In this document: positions 1-5,509 of the stretch, piece after piece | How the letters are laid out: every line of letters begins with the position of its first letter | How positions within the stretch are numbered: the first letter of the stretch is position 1 | NCBI GenBank assembly: GCA_030627585.1 | Contig: DAOURU010000090.1 | Span: 1 to 5,509 of the forward strand | Direction of reading: 5' to 3' | DNA: 5,509 bases | DNA from: Bacillota bacterium | Lineage (GTDB): Bacteria > Bacillota > DSM-12270 > Thermacetogeniales > Thermacetogeniaceae | Made by a program: the position numbers and the translations under genes | The notes under the pieces: model-generated | Database searches by the model: none | The model's input: only the letters and a program-made list of their open reading frames with translations | Told to the model about the DNA's origin: nothing

Positions 1-222
1 CGCCGGCGAGGCGGGGCCGAGGAAGGCGAGGAAGCTGGCGCGGCCCGGCGCCGCCTCGATGATTTCGCTGGGAATCCCTGCCGCGTCGAAAAGCCGCTTC
101 AGAAGGAGGGCCGCTCCGATCTCGTTTCCCGGCGGATTGGTTGTATCTATTTTGATTAATGCGGACAGGATTTCCTCCGGACTAGGATTTAAGGGTCCGG
201 GAAGATGCGTTAGGTTTCCCAT
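1..222 (-). CDS. M20-family metallopeptidase/deacylase, N-terminal fragment (runs off left edge)
   Basis: The minus strand is open from an ATG at 222-220 to the window edge (74 codons, no stop). The protein contains LIKIDTTNPPGNE (about residues 23-35), followed by a helix with LLLKRLFDAAGI and then EIIEAAPGRASFLAFLG. The 'IDTTNPPGNE' block followed by 'E-P-GRA-L-A' is the classic N-terminus of M20/M25/M40 zinc hydrolases (ArgE/DapE/ACY1/CPG2 family), which cleave N-acyl amino acids or dipeptides in the cytoplasm. The metal-binding residues (HxD and later Glu/His) would lie beyond the edge, so the substrate cannot be assigned. The start is supported by AAGGA 7 nt upstream on the minus strand. 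It is divergent from the FlgN-like gene and probably belongs to a different transcription unit. Family call is fairly sure; specific enzyme unknown. Confidence 0.82.
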   Translation of the reverse strand, partial: MGNLTHLPGPLNPSPEEILSALIKIDTTNPPGNEIGAALLLKRLFDAAGIPSEIIEAAPGRASFLAFLGPASPA

Positions 223-477
223 CTCTCATTCCTTCAACCAGCAGATTTTCCCCACGAACAGGCACCTTCAAATTCTCCAATGTTTTACTTCTTTGGAGAG
301 CGAAGAATGTCCTGCCTGGTTGGAGAGTTTTCGGAGAGAGGAGGGAAGTGTGCGGTGAATTGCCGCGAATTTTCAGGAAGGAAAAAGTCTCTTTTTCAGG
401 CGGAGGAAAGCAGGGAATTTCTCCAGGATGCAAGAAGATCTCAAGAGGATCTGAAGATTGCGCGGGAGGGAGCAAAG
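223..477. other. Divergent intergenic region between M20 gene and FlgN-like gene
   Basis: This 255-bp gap should contain the promoters of both divergent genes, but I see no convincing -35/-10 pair. It does contain a repeated octamer TTGGAGAG at 293-300 and 320-327 (27 bp apart) and its inverted partner TCTCCAA at 274-280, which could be regulator half-sites. The plus-strand frame of the downstream gene stays open back to an ATG at 280. A GTG at 355 has a good AGGAGGG (339-345) 9 nt upstream, so part of this gap could be coding. Confidence 0.5.
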
Positions 478-972
478 TTGAAAATGAAGCGGCTTTATCA
501 GCTTTTAGATGAACTGGCCCTCGGTTATGAACTCCAGCTTCGGCGTTTTCGGGAAATAAGAGATTTTGCCCGGCGTCAGCAGGAAGTGATGCAGGCCGGA
601 GGCGTCTTGCAGCTTGATGAAACCCTGGCGCGGCGCCAGGCGCTCATGGGGGAGGTCGATGAAACCGCCCGGAAACTGGCCTCCCTCCGGGAAGAAGTGC
701 AGCAAATTTTGCACCTGAAAGAATTCAAGATCGAAAAAGTAAAGGAATTGGCGCCTGTTCCGGCATGCGCGAAACTGGGCGAGATCCTGCGCGAACTAAC
801 CGGGGTGATCGAAGAAACCCAAAGGCACGATCGCGAGAACACCCTCTTGTTAGAAAACTATCTGAAAGCGATCAGGAAATCTTTCCAAGACCTGCAGACC
901 CACCGCGCCGCACACCAGGCCTATCGGAGCAGGTTTCCAGGCGGGGGAGTTTTTTTAGACCTGAAAAAATAA
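478..972 (+). CDS. FlgN-like flagellar chaperone family protein (putative)
   Basis: Encodes about 164 aa, almost entirely charged amphipathic helix. It begins with MKRLYQLLDELALGYELQL, continues as long heptad-like helices, and ends with an Arg/Gly-rich tail. Length, all-helical build and the pattern 'helix - RxFREIRDFARRQQEVM - ETLARRQALMGEV' match FlgN/FliT-type export chaperones, which hold hook-filament junction proteins (FlgK/FlgL) for flagellar type III secretion. This is a fold-level resemblance, not a strong motif match. Flagellar genes often neighbour csp-hpf-secA in clostridia, which fits. Start choice is uncertain. TTG at 478 has GGGAGGG (464-470) 7 nt upstream. ATG at 484 is 13 nt from the same site and gives 162 aa. 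GTG at 355 has its own good ribosome binding site and would give 205 aa. Stop TAA at 970-972. No strong terminator follows. It could be another coiled-coil protein. Confidence 0.6.
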   Translation: MKMKRLYQLLDELALGYELQLRRFREIRDFARRQQEVMQAGGVLQLDETLARRQALMGEVDETARKLASLREEVQQILHLKEFKIEKVKELAPVPACAKLGEILRELTGVIEETQRHDRENTLLLENYLKAIRKSFQDLQTHRAAHQAYRSRFPGGGVFLDLKK

Positions 973-1225
973 TCAATAAATTATCAAAAGCAAGAGCGCG
1001 CAGTATTAACCTCGAAGAGACAAATCCTCTTTTGATCCGACAAAGATTTTGCATCCACAAAATAATCCACACCAAAATTTAAATAAAATTGGGGTTATGA
1101 ACAGTTTTATCCACATTATCCACAGCTAATGGGGTGTTTTTGTGTATTTCGCGTAAACTTTTTTCGACATCCGGAATTCATATCTGGAATTTGATCCAAT
1201 CTTCAAATTTTCCTTGTGCGGGAAA
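973..1225. other. AT-rich intergenic region carrying DnaA-box cluster
   Basis: This gap (373 bp up to the csp start at 1346) is distinctly more AT-rich than the flanking genes, especially 961-1000 and 1071-1092. No open frame looks coding. It contains the DnaA-box cluster (listed separately), an 8-bp inverted repeat ATCAAAAG/CTTTTGAT (983-990 and 1029-1036), and a direct repeat ATCYGGAATT (1169-1178 and 1182-1191). The csp promoter begins just after its right end. Confidence 0.6.
1051..1124 (+). promoter_or_regulatory. DnaA-box cluster (two perfect tandem boxes plus three degenerate)
   Basis: The DnaA-box consensus is TTATNCACA. Perfect copies TTATCCACA occur at 1107-1115 and 1116-1124, directly abutting. 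Degenerate copies in the same orientation are TTATGAACA (1095-1103, one mismatch), TAATCCACA (1063-1071, one mismatch) and GCATCCACA (1051-1059, two mismatches). Two abutting perfect boxes in a non-coding AT-rich gap are very unlikely by chance. DnaA is the replication initiator and also a transcription factor; B. subtilis has DnaA-box clusters outside oriC that tune initiation. Whether this one titrates DnaA, regulates csp (its promoter starts about 100 bp downstream), or is an origin relic cannot be told here. No dnaA or dnaN gene is in the window. Confidence 0.75.
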
Positions 1226-1254
1226 TTGACAAAGTCTCGCCCTTGTGCTATGAT
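1226..1254 (+). promoter_or_regulatory. Sigma-A promoter of csp
   Basis: A perfect -35 TTGACA (1226-1231), a 17-bp spacer and a near-perfect -10 TATGAT (1249-1254) form a strong housekeeping promoter. Transcription should begin near 1261, giving a leader of about 85 nt to the csp ATG. An imperfect inverted repeat, AATTTTCC (1206-1213) and GGAAATT (1221-1227), overlaps the -35 box and could be an operator. Confidence 0.88.
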
Positions 1255-1271
1255 CAGAGTGCTCGTGGAAA

Positions 1272-1309
1272 TTCCGGACCTGCCGGAACGGAGGCGGGTC
1301 CGGTTTTTT
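1272..1309 (+). terminator. Leader terminator/attenuator in the csp 5' UTR
   Basis: CCGGACCTGCC (1274-1284) pairs with GGCGGGTCCGG (1293-1303) as an 11-bp stem with one G-U pair, closed by an 8-nt loop and followed directly by six T residues (1304-1309). This is an intrinsic terminator in form. It begins only about 13 nt after the predicted transcription start and lies upstream of csp, so it looks like an attenuator producing a roughly 48-nt short RNA. A second hairpin, TTCCGG-ACCTG-CCGGAA (1272-1288), uses the same 5' arm and is mutually exclusive with the terminator, as an antiterminator would be. It could instead end read-through transcription from upstream. The structure is visible in the sequence; the regulatory role is inference. 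Confidence 0.72.
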
Positions 1310-1345
1310 CGTGGGGATCAAATTTTTTAGGAGGAATGTAAAGTA

Positions 1346-1543
1346 ATGCAAGGCAGAGTCAAGTGGTTTAACCAGGAAAAAGGATACGGTTTCATCGAGT
1401 GCGACGAGGGTGGAGATGTCTTCGTTCACTACTCAGCGATTCAGGAGGAGGGCTTCAAGACCCTGAACGAAGGGCAGCGGGTCGAGTTTGAGATTGTCCA
1501 GGGCAGCCGCGGACCCCAGGCTTCGAGGGTCATGAAAATATAG
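1346..1543 (+). CDS. csp: Cold-shock domain protein (CspA/CspB family)
   Basis: A 65-aa single cold-shock domain (OB-fold), the usual family length. It binds single-stranded RNA/DNA and acts as an RNA chaperone and transcription antiterminator in the cytoplasm. Visible hallmarks are VKWFN at residues 5-9, RNP1 KGYGFI at 12-17 and RNP2 VFVHY at 25-29 (Tyr instead of the usual Phe after His), then the acidic/aromatic [13 protein letters not shown] region near the C-terminus. The ATG has AGGAGG (1329-1334) 11 nt upstream. Between the two lies a start-stop pair ATG-TAA (1336-1341), only 1 nt from the ribosome binding site and probably incidental. It has its own promoter and is flanked by terminator hairpins on both sides, so it is likely monocistronic. 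The individual paralogue (A/B/C/D) cannot be decided. Confidence 0.97.
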   Translation: MQGRVKWFNQEKGYGFIECDEGGDVFVHYSAIQEEGFKTLNEGQRVEFEIVQGSRGPQASRVMKI

Positions 1544-1560
1544 AAGATCTCTTGTCTTGG

Positions 1561-1621
1561 ATTTCCGCTGCAACGAAAAGCGCCCCGGCCGTGTGAGCCG
1601 GGGTTCTTTTGTTGCGGAAAT
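1561..1621 (+). terminator. Rho-independent terminator of csp
   Basis: The core stem CCCCGGC (1583-1589) pairs with GCCGGGG (1597-1603) around a 7-nt loop and is followed by TTCTTTTGTT. The pairing continues outward imperfectly: AAAAG (1576-1580) with CTTTT (1606-1610), CAAC (1571-1574) with GTTG (1611-1614), and TTTCCG (1562-1567) with CGGAAA (1615-1620), interrupted by small bulges. The A-rich left flank means it may terminate in both directions. It separates csp from the hpf promoter. Confidence 0.88.
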
Positions 1622-1652
1622 TTGTGGGGGAATGAACGGAAAAGATGGTAAG

Positions 1653-1681
1653 GAAGGATTTTTTTCCTCTTGGGGGAATAA
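1653..1681 (+). promoter_or_regulatory. Sigma-H-type promoter of hpf
   Basis: GAAGGATTT (1653-1661), an 11-bp spacer and GGGGAATAA (1673-1681) match every defined position of the B. subtilis sigma-H consensus RNAGGAWWW-N11-12-RNNGAATWW. It lies just after the csp terminator and about 36 bp before the hpf GTG. In B. subtilis, hpf (yvyD) is transcribed by sigma-H and sigma-B, so the assignment fits the biology. No sigma-A or sigma-B promoter is evident in the 95-bp gap. Transcription would start near 1687-1690. Confidence 0.75.
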
Positions 1682-1716
1682 TAATAAGTACCAGAACCGA
1701 AAGGAGTGGATGTCAG

Positions 1717-2268
1717 GTGAAAATCACCATGCGGGGAAAAAACATCGAAGTAACCGAGGGGCTGCGGGATTATGTAGAGAAGAAATTAGTGAAGTTGACC
1801 CGGTATTTCGATCACATCCACGAGGCTCAAGTGACGGTTTTTGCAGAGGGGGGAAGCTACGTCGCGGAGGTAACCATTCCCCTTAACAGCATCATCCTGC
1901 GGGGGGAAGAGGGAAGCGGGGAGAACCTTTATGCTGCTGTGGATCTGGTTGCCGACAAGCTGGAGAAGCAGATCAAAAAATACCGCACCAAGCTGTACCG
2001 GCGGTTGCGCAACCAGGGTTTAAAAGATTTGGTTGCGGCCCAGGCCGGAGAAAGCAAATTAGAAGAAGAAAATAAAAAGGAAGAGGAGCCCAAAGTGGTG
2101 CGGACGAAGCGCTTTACCATGAAGCCGATGCCGGTGGAAGAGGCCATTCTCCAGATGAACCTGCTGGGGCACGATTTCTTTGTCTTCCGCGACGCGGAAA
2201 CGGAGCAGGTCAACGTCCTTTACCGGCGCAAGGATGGAAACTACGGGCTGATCGAACCCGATTTTTAA
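1717..2268 (+). CDS. hpf: Ribosome hibernation promoting factor, long form (HPF/RaiA)
   Basis: A 183-aa protein that binds the 30S A/P-site region and dimerises 70S ribosomes into inactive 100S particles in stationary phase or stress. The N-terminal S30AE domain spans about residues 1-100 (VKITMRGKNIEVTEGLRDYV, later ENLYAAVDLVADKLEKQI and KKYRTK). A charged Glu/Lys linker follows at about 105-126. The dimerisation domain is at about 127-183, with the family signature KRFTMKPM, EEAILQMNLLGHDFFVFR and YRRKDGNYGLIEP. Length is normal for long-form HPF and excludes short HPF/YfiA. GTG at 1717 is chosen because AAAGGAG (1700-1706) lies 10 nt upstream and the family begins at this point. An in-frame ATG at 1645 would add 24 unrelated residues and lies upstream of the promoter. 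It is transcribed alone, probably under sigma-H. Confidence 0.96.
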   Translation: MKITMRGKNIEVTEGLRDYVEKKLVKLTRYFDHIHEAQVTVFAEGGSYVAEVTIPLNSIILRGEEGSGENLYAAVDLVADKLEKQIKKYRTKLYRRLRNQGLKDLVAAQAGESKLEEENKKEEEPKVVRTKRFTMKPMPVEEAILQMNLLGHDFFVFRDAETEQVNVLYRRKDGNYGLIEPDF

Positions 2269-2318
2269 CCTTCAGTTTAATCCTGAAAGTTAAGCCCGAA
2301 ATTTAAGTGTTTGAATTT

Positions 2319-2342
2319 AAGGGGACCCGCAGAGGCCCCCTT
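2319..2342 (+). terminator. Weak terminator-like hairpin after hpf
   Basis: AAGGGG-A-CC (2319-2327) pairs with GG-C-CCCCTT (2334-2342) around the 6-nt loop CGCAGA, with one A-C mismatch. The following bases GCTTTC are a poor T-tract, so termination may be partial and some hpf transcripts may read into secA. Confidence 0.45.
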
Positions 2343-2360
2343 GCTTTCGGCCCGGTTTCC

Positions 2361-2389
2361 TTGCCAGAAGGGGAGAGAGGTGCTAAAAT
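2361..2389 (+). promoter_or_regulatory. Sigma-A promoter of secA, extended -10
   Basis: TTGCCA (2361-2366) and TAAAAT (2384-2389) are separated by 17 bp, and a TG at 2381-2382 gives an extended -10. Each hexamer has one mismatch from consensus. The predicted start near 2396 leaves a short leader of about 37 nt before the secA ATG at 2433. Confidence 0.72.
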
Positions 2390-2432
2390 GAAAGCGGTCC
2401 TGGAGGGGCCCTGAAGAAAGAAGGTGAGAAAT

Positions 2433-5102
2433 ATGCTCAACGTTTTGCGCAATCTGTTCGATGATAATGCCCGCGAGATTAAGCGCTTGCAAAGAAGCGT
2501 TGACGCTATTAATAGCTTAGAGCCCGAAATCAAGGGCTTGAGTGATGCCCAGCTGAGGGCAAAGACCGGTGAATTTAAAAGCCGGCTCGCTGAAGGTGAA
2601 ACCCTGGATCACCTTCTTCCGGAGGCGTTTGCCGTGGTCCGGGAGACGGCGCGGCGCGTCCTGGGGATGCGGCCCTTCGACGTTCAGTTGATGGGAGGGA
2701 TTGTGCTTCACCAGGGGAAGATTGCCGAGATGAAGACAGGGGAAGGAAAAACCCTCGTGGCGACCATGCCCGCCTACCTGAATGCGCTTGCCGGGCGCGG
2801 CGTTCACATCGTGACGGTCAACGATTACCTGGCGCGCCGGGACAGCGAATGGATGGGGGGTATTTACCGTTTCCTGGGTCTTTCTGTGGGGCTGATTGTC
2901 CACGACCTTGATACCCCGGAACGGCAGCGCGCCTACGCTGCCGATATTACTTACGGAACCAACAACGAGTTCGGTTTTGACTACCTCCGGGACAACATGG
3001 TTCTCAATGTTTCGGAAATGGTGCAGCGGGAGCTCCACTACGCCATTGTTGACGAAGTGGACAGCATCCTCGTCGATGAGGCGCGTACCCCGCTGATCAT
3101 TTCGGGGCAGGCGGAAAAGCCCACAGAGCTGTATTACCGGATCGCGCGCGTGATCCCCAAGCTGAAGGCCGGAACCGATTACCAGGTTGACGAGAAGGCG
3201 CATACGGTGTCCCTTACGGAGGCAGGGGTTCACAAGGCAGAAAAACTGCTGGGAGTTGACAACCTTTCCGACGAAACAAACCTGGAGCTTGCACATCACG
3301 TTTACCAGGGGCTCCGGGCTCACGCTTTGATGAAGCGCGACCGCGACTATGTGGTGAAGGACGGCAAGGTGATCATTGTGGACGAGTTTACAGGCCGCCT
3401 GATGTTCGGGCGCCGCTTCAGTGAGGGGCTGCACCAGGCAATCGAGGCCAAGGAAGGGGTGCGCATTGAGCGGGAATCCCAAACCCTGGCCACAATCACG
3501 TTTCAGAACTACTTCCGCATGTATCAGAAGCTGGCCGGCATGACAGGGACGGCGGCAACCGAGGAAGAAGAGTTCCGGAAAATTTACGGGCTGGACGTGA
3601 TCGTGATTCCTACCCACAAACCGATGATCAGGATCGATCATCCTGATGCGATTTACCGGACGGAGGAGGGCAAGTTTGCGGCTGTAGTTGAAGAAATTGC
3701 GGAGTGCCACCGGCGCGGCCAGCCCGTGCTTGTGGGCACTATTTCCATTGAAAAGTCCGAAATGCTCAGCAGGCTGCTCAAAAAGCGGGGCATTCCCCAC
3801 CAGGTCTTGAACGCGAAATACCACGAGCAGGAGGCAAAAATCGTCGCCCAGGCGGGGCGGCTGGGAATGGTTACCATCGCCACGAACATGGCCGGTCGGG
3901 GGACCGATATCCTGCTCGGGGGGAACCCGGAATATTTAGCCCGCGAGGAACTGCTCCGCCAGGGTTACCCTCCCGAGGTTGGGGCGGAAGCAGCCGAATA
4001 CGGAACTCCTTCTTCTCCGGAAGTGGCCGCGGCGCGGAAAAAATTCCGGGAACTGGAGGCGAAGTTCAAGCAGGAGACCGATGCCGAGCAGGAAAAGGTG
4101 GTTGCGCTGGGGGGCCTGCACATCATCGGGACGGAGCGCCACGAAAGCCGGCGCATTGACAACCAGCTCCGCGGCCGGGCAGGGCGCCAGGGGGACCCGG
4201 GCGCATCCCGTTTTTATGTCTCCCTGGAGGATGACCTGATGCGCCTCTTCGGTTCCGATAACATCATGGGAATTATGGATAAACTGGGGATGGACGACTC
4301 GGTTCCTATCGAGCACCCGCTGGTATCACGGTCTATTGAATCCGCCCAGAAAAAAGTGGAGAGCCGCAACTTCGACATGCGCAAGCATGTTCTCGAGTAC
4401 GACGATGTCATGAACCAGCAGCGGGAGGTTATTTACAGCCAGCGGCGCCGGGTCTTGCTGGGCGAGGACCTCCGGGATTCCATCCGGGAGATGATTGCCA
4501 GTGTGATTGCAAACGCCGTCGCCCGCTATACGGGAGAAAGCAAGTATCCCGAGGAATGGGATCTCAAGGGGTTGATTGCATACGGGGAGCAGTCCTTCCT
4601 CTTCCCGGGCGCGGTACGCGAAGAGGAGCTGGAAGAGTTGTCATCCCGCGAAGCGCTTCAGGCCAGGCTTTTGGAAGCAGCCGAAGCCCACTGGCGCGCC
4701 AGGGAAGAGGAGCTGGGCGCCGAGACGCTGCGGGAGCTGGAAAGGGTTGTTCTGCTCAGGGTTGTCGACACAAAGTGGATGGATCACCTGGATGCCATGG
4801 ACCAGCTGCGCCAGGGGATCGGCCTGCGCGCTTACGGCCACTCTGATCCGCTGGTCGAGTATAAGTTTGAGGCGTATACCATGTTCCAGGAAATGATCAG
4901 CAGCATCCAGGAGGATGTCGTCCGCTTCCTTTACAGAGTACAGCTTGTTCCGGCTGCGAGCGAGCGGCGCCCCCGCCGCGTTGCAGAGAACCGGGGGGAA
5001 GGAGAGGAGCGCCCCCGGCCGGTCCGGGCGCGGCATATCGGGCGAAATGCTTCCTGCCCCTGCGGAAGCGGGAAGAAATATAAACGCTGCTGCGGGAAGT
5101 AA
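2433..5102 (+). CDS. secA: SecA, preprotein translocase ATPase
   Basis: The motor that pushes unfolded preproteins through SecYEG at the membrane using ATP; 889 aa from ATG 2433. In order (numbering from this ATG): N-terminal [11 protein letters not shown]; Walker A MKTGEGKT at 100-107; Walker B/DEAD-type DEVD at 207-210 with [12 protein letters not shown] after it; MTGTA at 370-374; NBD2 with [10 protein letters not shown] at 485-494; motif [19 protein letters not shown] at 578-594; helical scaffold/wing region; a variable basic linker; and a C-terminal SEC-C zinc motif with C875, C877, C886 and C887 (CxC-x8-CC) for SecB/lipid binding. All catalytic motifs are intact. ATG 2433 has AAGGTGA 5 nt upstream; GTG 2424 is in frame (892 aa) but lacks a good site. 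It is preceded by its own promoter. Confidence 0.99.
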   Translation: MLNVLRNLFDDNAREIKRLQRSVDAINSLEPEIKGLSDAQLRAKTGEFKSRLAEGETLDHLLPEAFAVVRETARRVLGMRPFDVQLMGGIVLHQGKIAEMKTGEGKTLVATMPAYLNALAGRGVHIVTVNDYLARRDSEWMGGIYRFLGLSVGLIVHDLDTPERQRAYAADITYGTNNEFGFDYLRDNMVLNVSEMVQRELHYAIVDEVDSILVDEARTPLIISGQAEKPTELYYRIARVIPKLKAGTDYQVDEKAHTVSLTEAGVHKAEKLLGVDNLSDETNLELAHHVYQGLRAHALMKRDRDYVVKDGKVIIVDEFTGRLMFGRRFSEGLHQAIEAKEGVRIERESQTLATITFQNYFRMYQKLAGMTGTAATEEEEFRKIYGLDVIVIPTHKPMIRIDHPDAIYRTEEGKFAAVVEEIAECHRRGQPVLVGTISIEKSEMLSRLLKKRGIPHQVLNAKYHEQEAKIVAQAGRLGMVTIATNMAGRGTDILLGGNPEYLAREELLRQGYPPEVGAEAAEYGTPSSPEVAAARKKFRELEAKFKQETDAEQEKVVALGGLHIIGTERHESRRIDNQLRGRAGRQGDPGASRFYVSLEDDLMRLFGSDNIMGIMDKLGMDDSVPIEHPLVSRSIESAQKKVESRNFDMRKHVLEYDDVMNQQREVIYSQRRRVLLGEDLRDSIREMIASVIANAVARYTGESKYPEEWDLKGLIAYGEQSFLFPGAVREEELEELSSREALQARLLEAAEAHWRAREEELGAETLRELERVVLLRVVDTKWMDHLDAMDQLRQGIGLRAYGHSDPLVEYKFEAYTMFQEMISSIQEDVVRFLYRVQLVPAASERRPRRVAENRGEGEERPRPVRARHIGRNASCPCGSGKKYKRCCGK

Positions 5103-5219
5103 CCCGGATTTTTTGGCTTTAAAAAAATAAGGAGCAGGAATTACGCTTTTAATGGCAAATACATTAAGAGGAGGCCATAAAAACTAAAACAGTACGAAGA
5201 AACGGAGGCAGGAAGCGAA
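5103..5219 (+). other. Intergenic gap after secA
   Basis: This 117-bp gap has no strong terminator; the only hairpin near the secA stop is a 4-bp CGGG/CCCG stem (5093-5106) followed by GATTTTTT. A strong Shine-Dalgarno-like AAGAGGAGG (5166-5174) has no start codon at a usable distance. It falls inside a tiny frame of 11 codons beginning at ATG 5152. The gene at 5220 may therefore be co-transcribed with secA. Confidence 0.5.
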
Positions 5220-5509
5220 ATGCAGGGAAAGAGGGCGGCCACGAAACAAGATCTGGCGGAATTTTGTATTTCGGCCGATTTTCACTGTGATCAGCCTCTG
5301 TGCCACCGGGAACTTTTATTAAAAACCTTGCTGGGAGTTGTCAGGCCCCGCATCATCCCTTTCCTGGAGCGCTTCTTTGGGGTAAAAGAACTTCCCTATC
5401 TCGCCAATATCGTCTCTGTGGGAGAAAACCAGCTGCACCATACCATCAGGATGGTGGAGCTGGCTGCTTTCCTGCGCGGGGAGGTTTTAGACGCCCTGGG
5501 GATTACCCG
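5220..5509 (+). CDS. Unidentified protein, N-terminal fragment (runs off right edge)
   Basis: The frame is open from ATG 5220 to the window end (96 codons plus 2 bases). I do not recognise the family. The first 30 residues hold a Cys/His cluster (C16, H22, C23, C28, H29). A mostly helical stretch follows, with PRIIPFLERFFGVKELPYL and then a conserved-looking segment VGENQLHHTIRMVELAAFL. No signal peptide or membrane segment is visible. GGAGG (5204-5208) and AGGA (5210-5213) precede the ATG; upstream the frame has a stop at 5178-5180 and no other start. Codon and base use resemble secA, so it looks like a real gene. It lies where many Firmicutes have prfB (release factor 2), but it shows no release-factor features or CTTTGA frameshift site. 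Possibly co-transcribed with secA. Confidence 0.72.
   Translation, partial: MQGKRAATKQDLAEFCISADFHCDQPLCHRELLLKTLLGVVRPRIIPFLERFFGVKELPYLANIVSVGENQLHHTIRMVELAAFLRGEVLDALGIT

Noticed and set aside
182..475. Minus-strand open frame of 97 codons
   Set aside because: It overlaps the FlgN-like reading frame and the start of the M20 gene in another frame, and shows no domain or good ribosome binding site.
983..1036. Inverted repeat ATCAAAAG/CTTTTGAT as terminator of the FlgN-like gene
   Set aside because: The arms are AT-rich and 38 nt apart, and no proper T-tract follows; the nested AAGAG/CTCTT stem is also too weak.
1336..1341. ATG-TAA start-stop element before csp
   Set aside because: It sits only 1 nt from the AGGAGG core, too close for normal initiation, so it is probably incidental.
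1178..1429. Minus-strand open frame of 83 codons across the csp start
   Set aside because: It runs antisense to the csp promoter, leader terminator and coding start, all of which are well supported.
1645..1716. ATG 1645 as the start of hpf (24 extra residues)
   Set aside because: The extension overlaps the sigma-H promoter, has no family similarity, and the GTG at 1717 has a better-placed ribosome binding site and family-typical N-terminus.
2517..3824. Long minus-strand open frame (435 codons) opposite secA
   Set aside because: It lies wholly antisense to intact, conserved secA sequence, and its translation is His/Val/Asn-rich with no recognisable domain; it is a shadow of secA codon bias.
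5093..5116. Hairpin at the secA stop followed by T6 as a terminator
   Set aside because: The stem is only 4 bp (CGGG/CCCG), too short to call a terminator with confidence.
5103..5509. prfB with programmed frameshift after secA
   Set aside because: No CTTTGA-type shift site, and the translated frame lacks any release-factor motif within the visible 96 codons.

Overview
The window reads as chromosomal DNA of a Gram-positive, probably anaerobic clostridial bacterium (Firmicutes, Peptococcaceae/Thermacetogenium-like). The grounds are the gene set (cold-shock protein, long-form ribosome hibernation factor, SecA with a SEC-C tail), strong AGGAGG-type ribosome binding sites, TTG/GTG starts, and a candidate sigma-H promoter. 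No species assignment is possible from the sequence alone.

Layout. At the left edge (1-222, minus strand) lies the N-terminus of an M20-family metallopeptidase/deacylase that runs off the window. A 255-bp divergent gap follows, then a plus-strand FlgN-like coiled-coil protein (about 478-972). Next comes a 373-bp AT-rich gap. It holds a cluster of same-orientation DnaA boxes, two of them perfect and back to back, then a strong sigma-A promoter and a hairpin-plus-T-tract terminator inside the leader of the csp gene (1346-1543). A terminator follows csp. After it are a near-ideal sigma-H-type promoter and a GTG-initiated long-form hpf/raiA gene (1717-2268). A weak hairpin and an extended -10 sigma-A promoter precede secA (about 2433-5102). 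The right edge (5220-5509) holds the start of a protein I do not recognise, in the place where many Firmicutes have prfB.

How the genes fit together. csp (RNA chaperone), hpf (100S ribosome dimerisation in dormancy) and secA (protein export motor) are separate transcription units in a common Firmicutes neighbourhood. Each appears to have its own control: a leader attenuator on csp, a transition-state sigma-H promoter on hpf, and a housekeeping promoter on secA. The most noteworthy non-coding signals are the DnaA-box cluster upstream of csp, the csp leader terminator with a possible competing antiterminator hairpin, and the sigma-H promoter of hpf. No mobile element, CRISPR array, tRNA or rRNA was seen.
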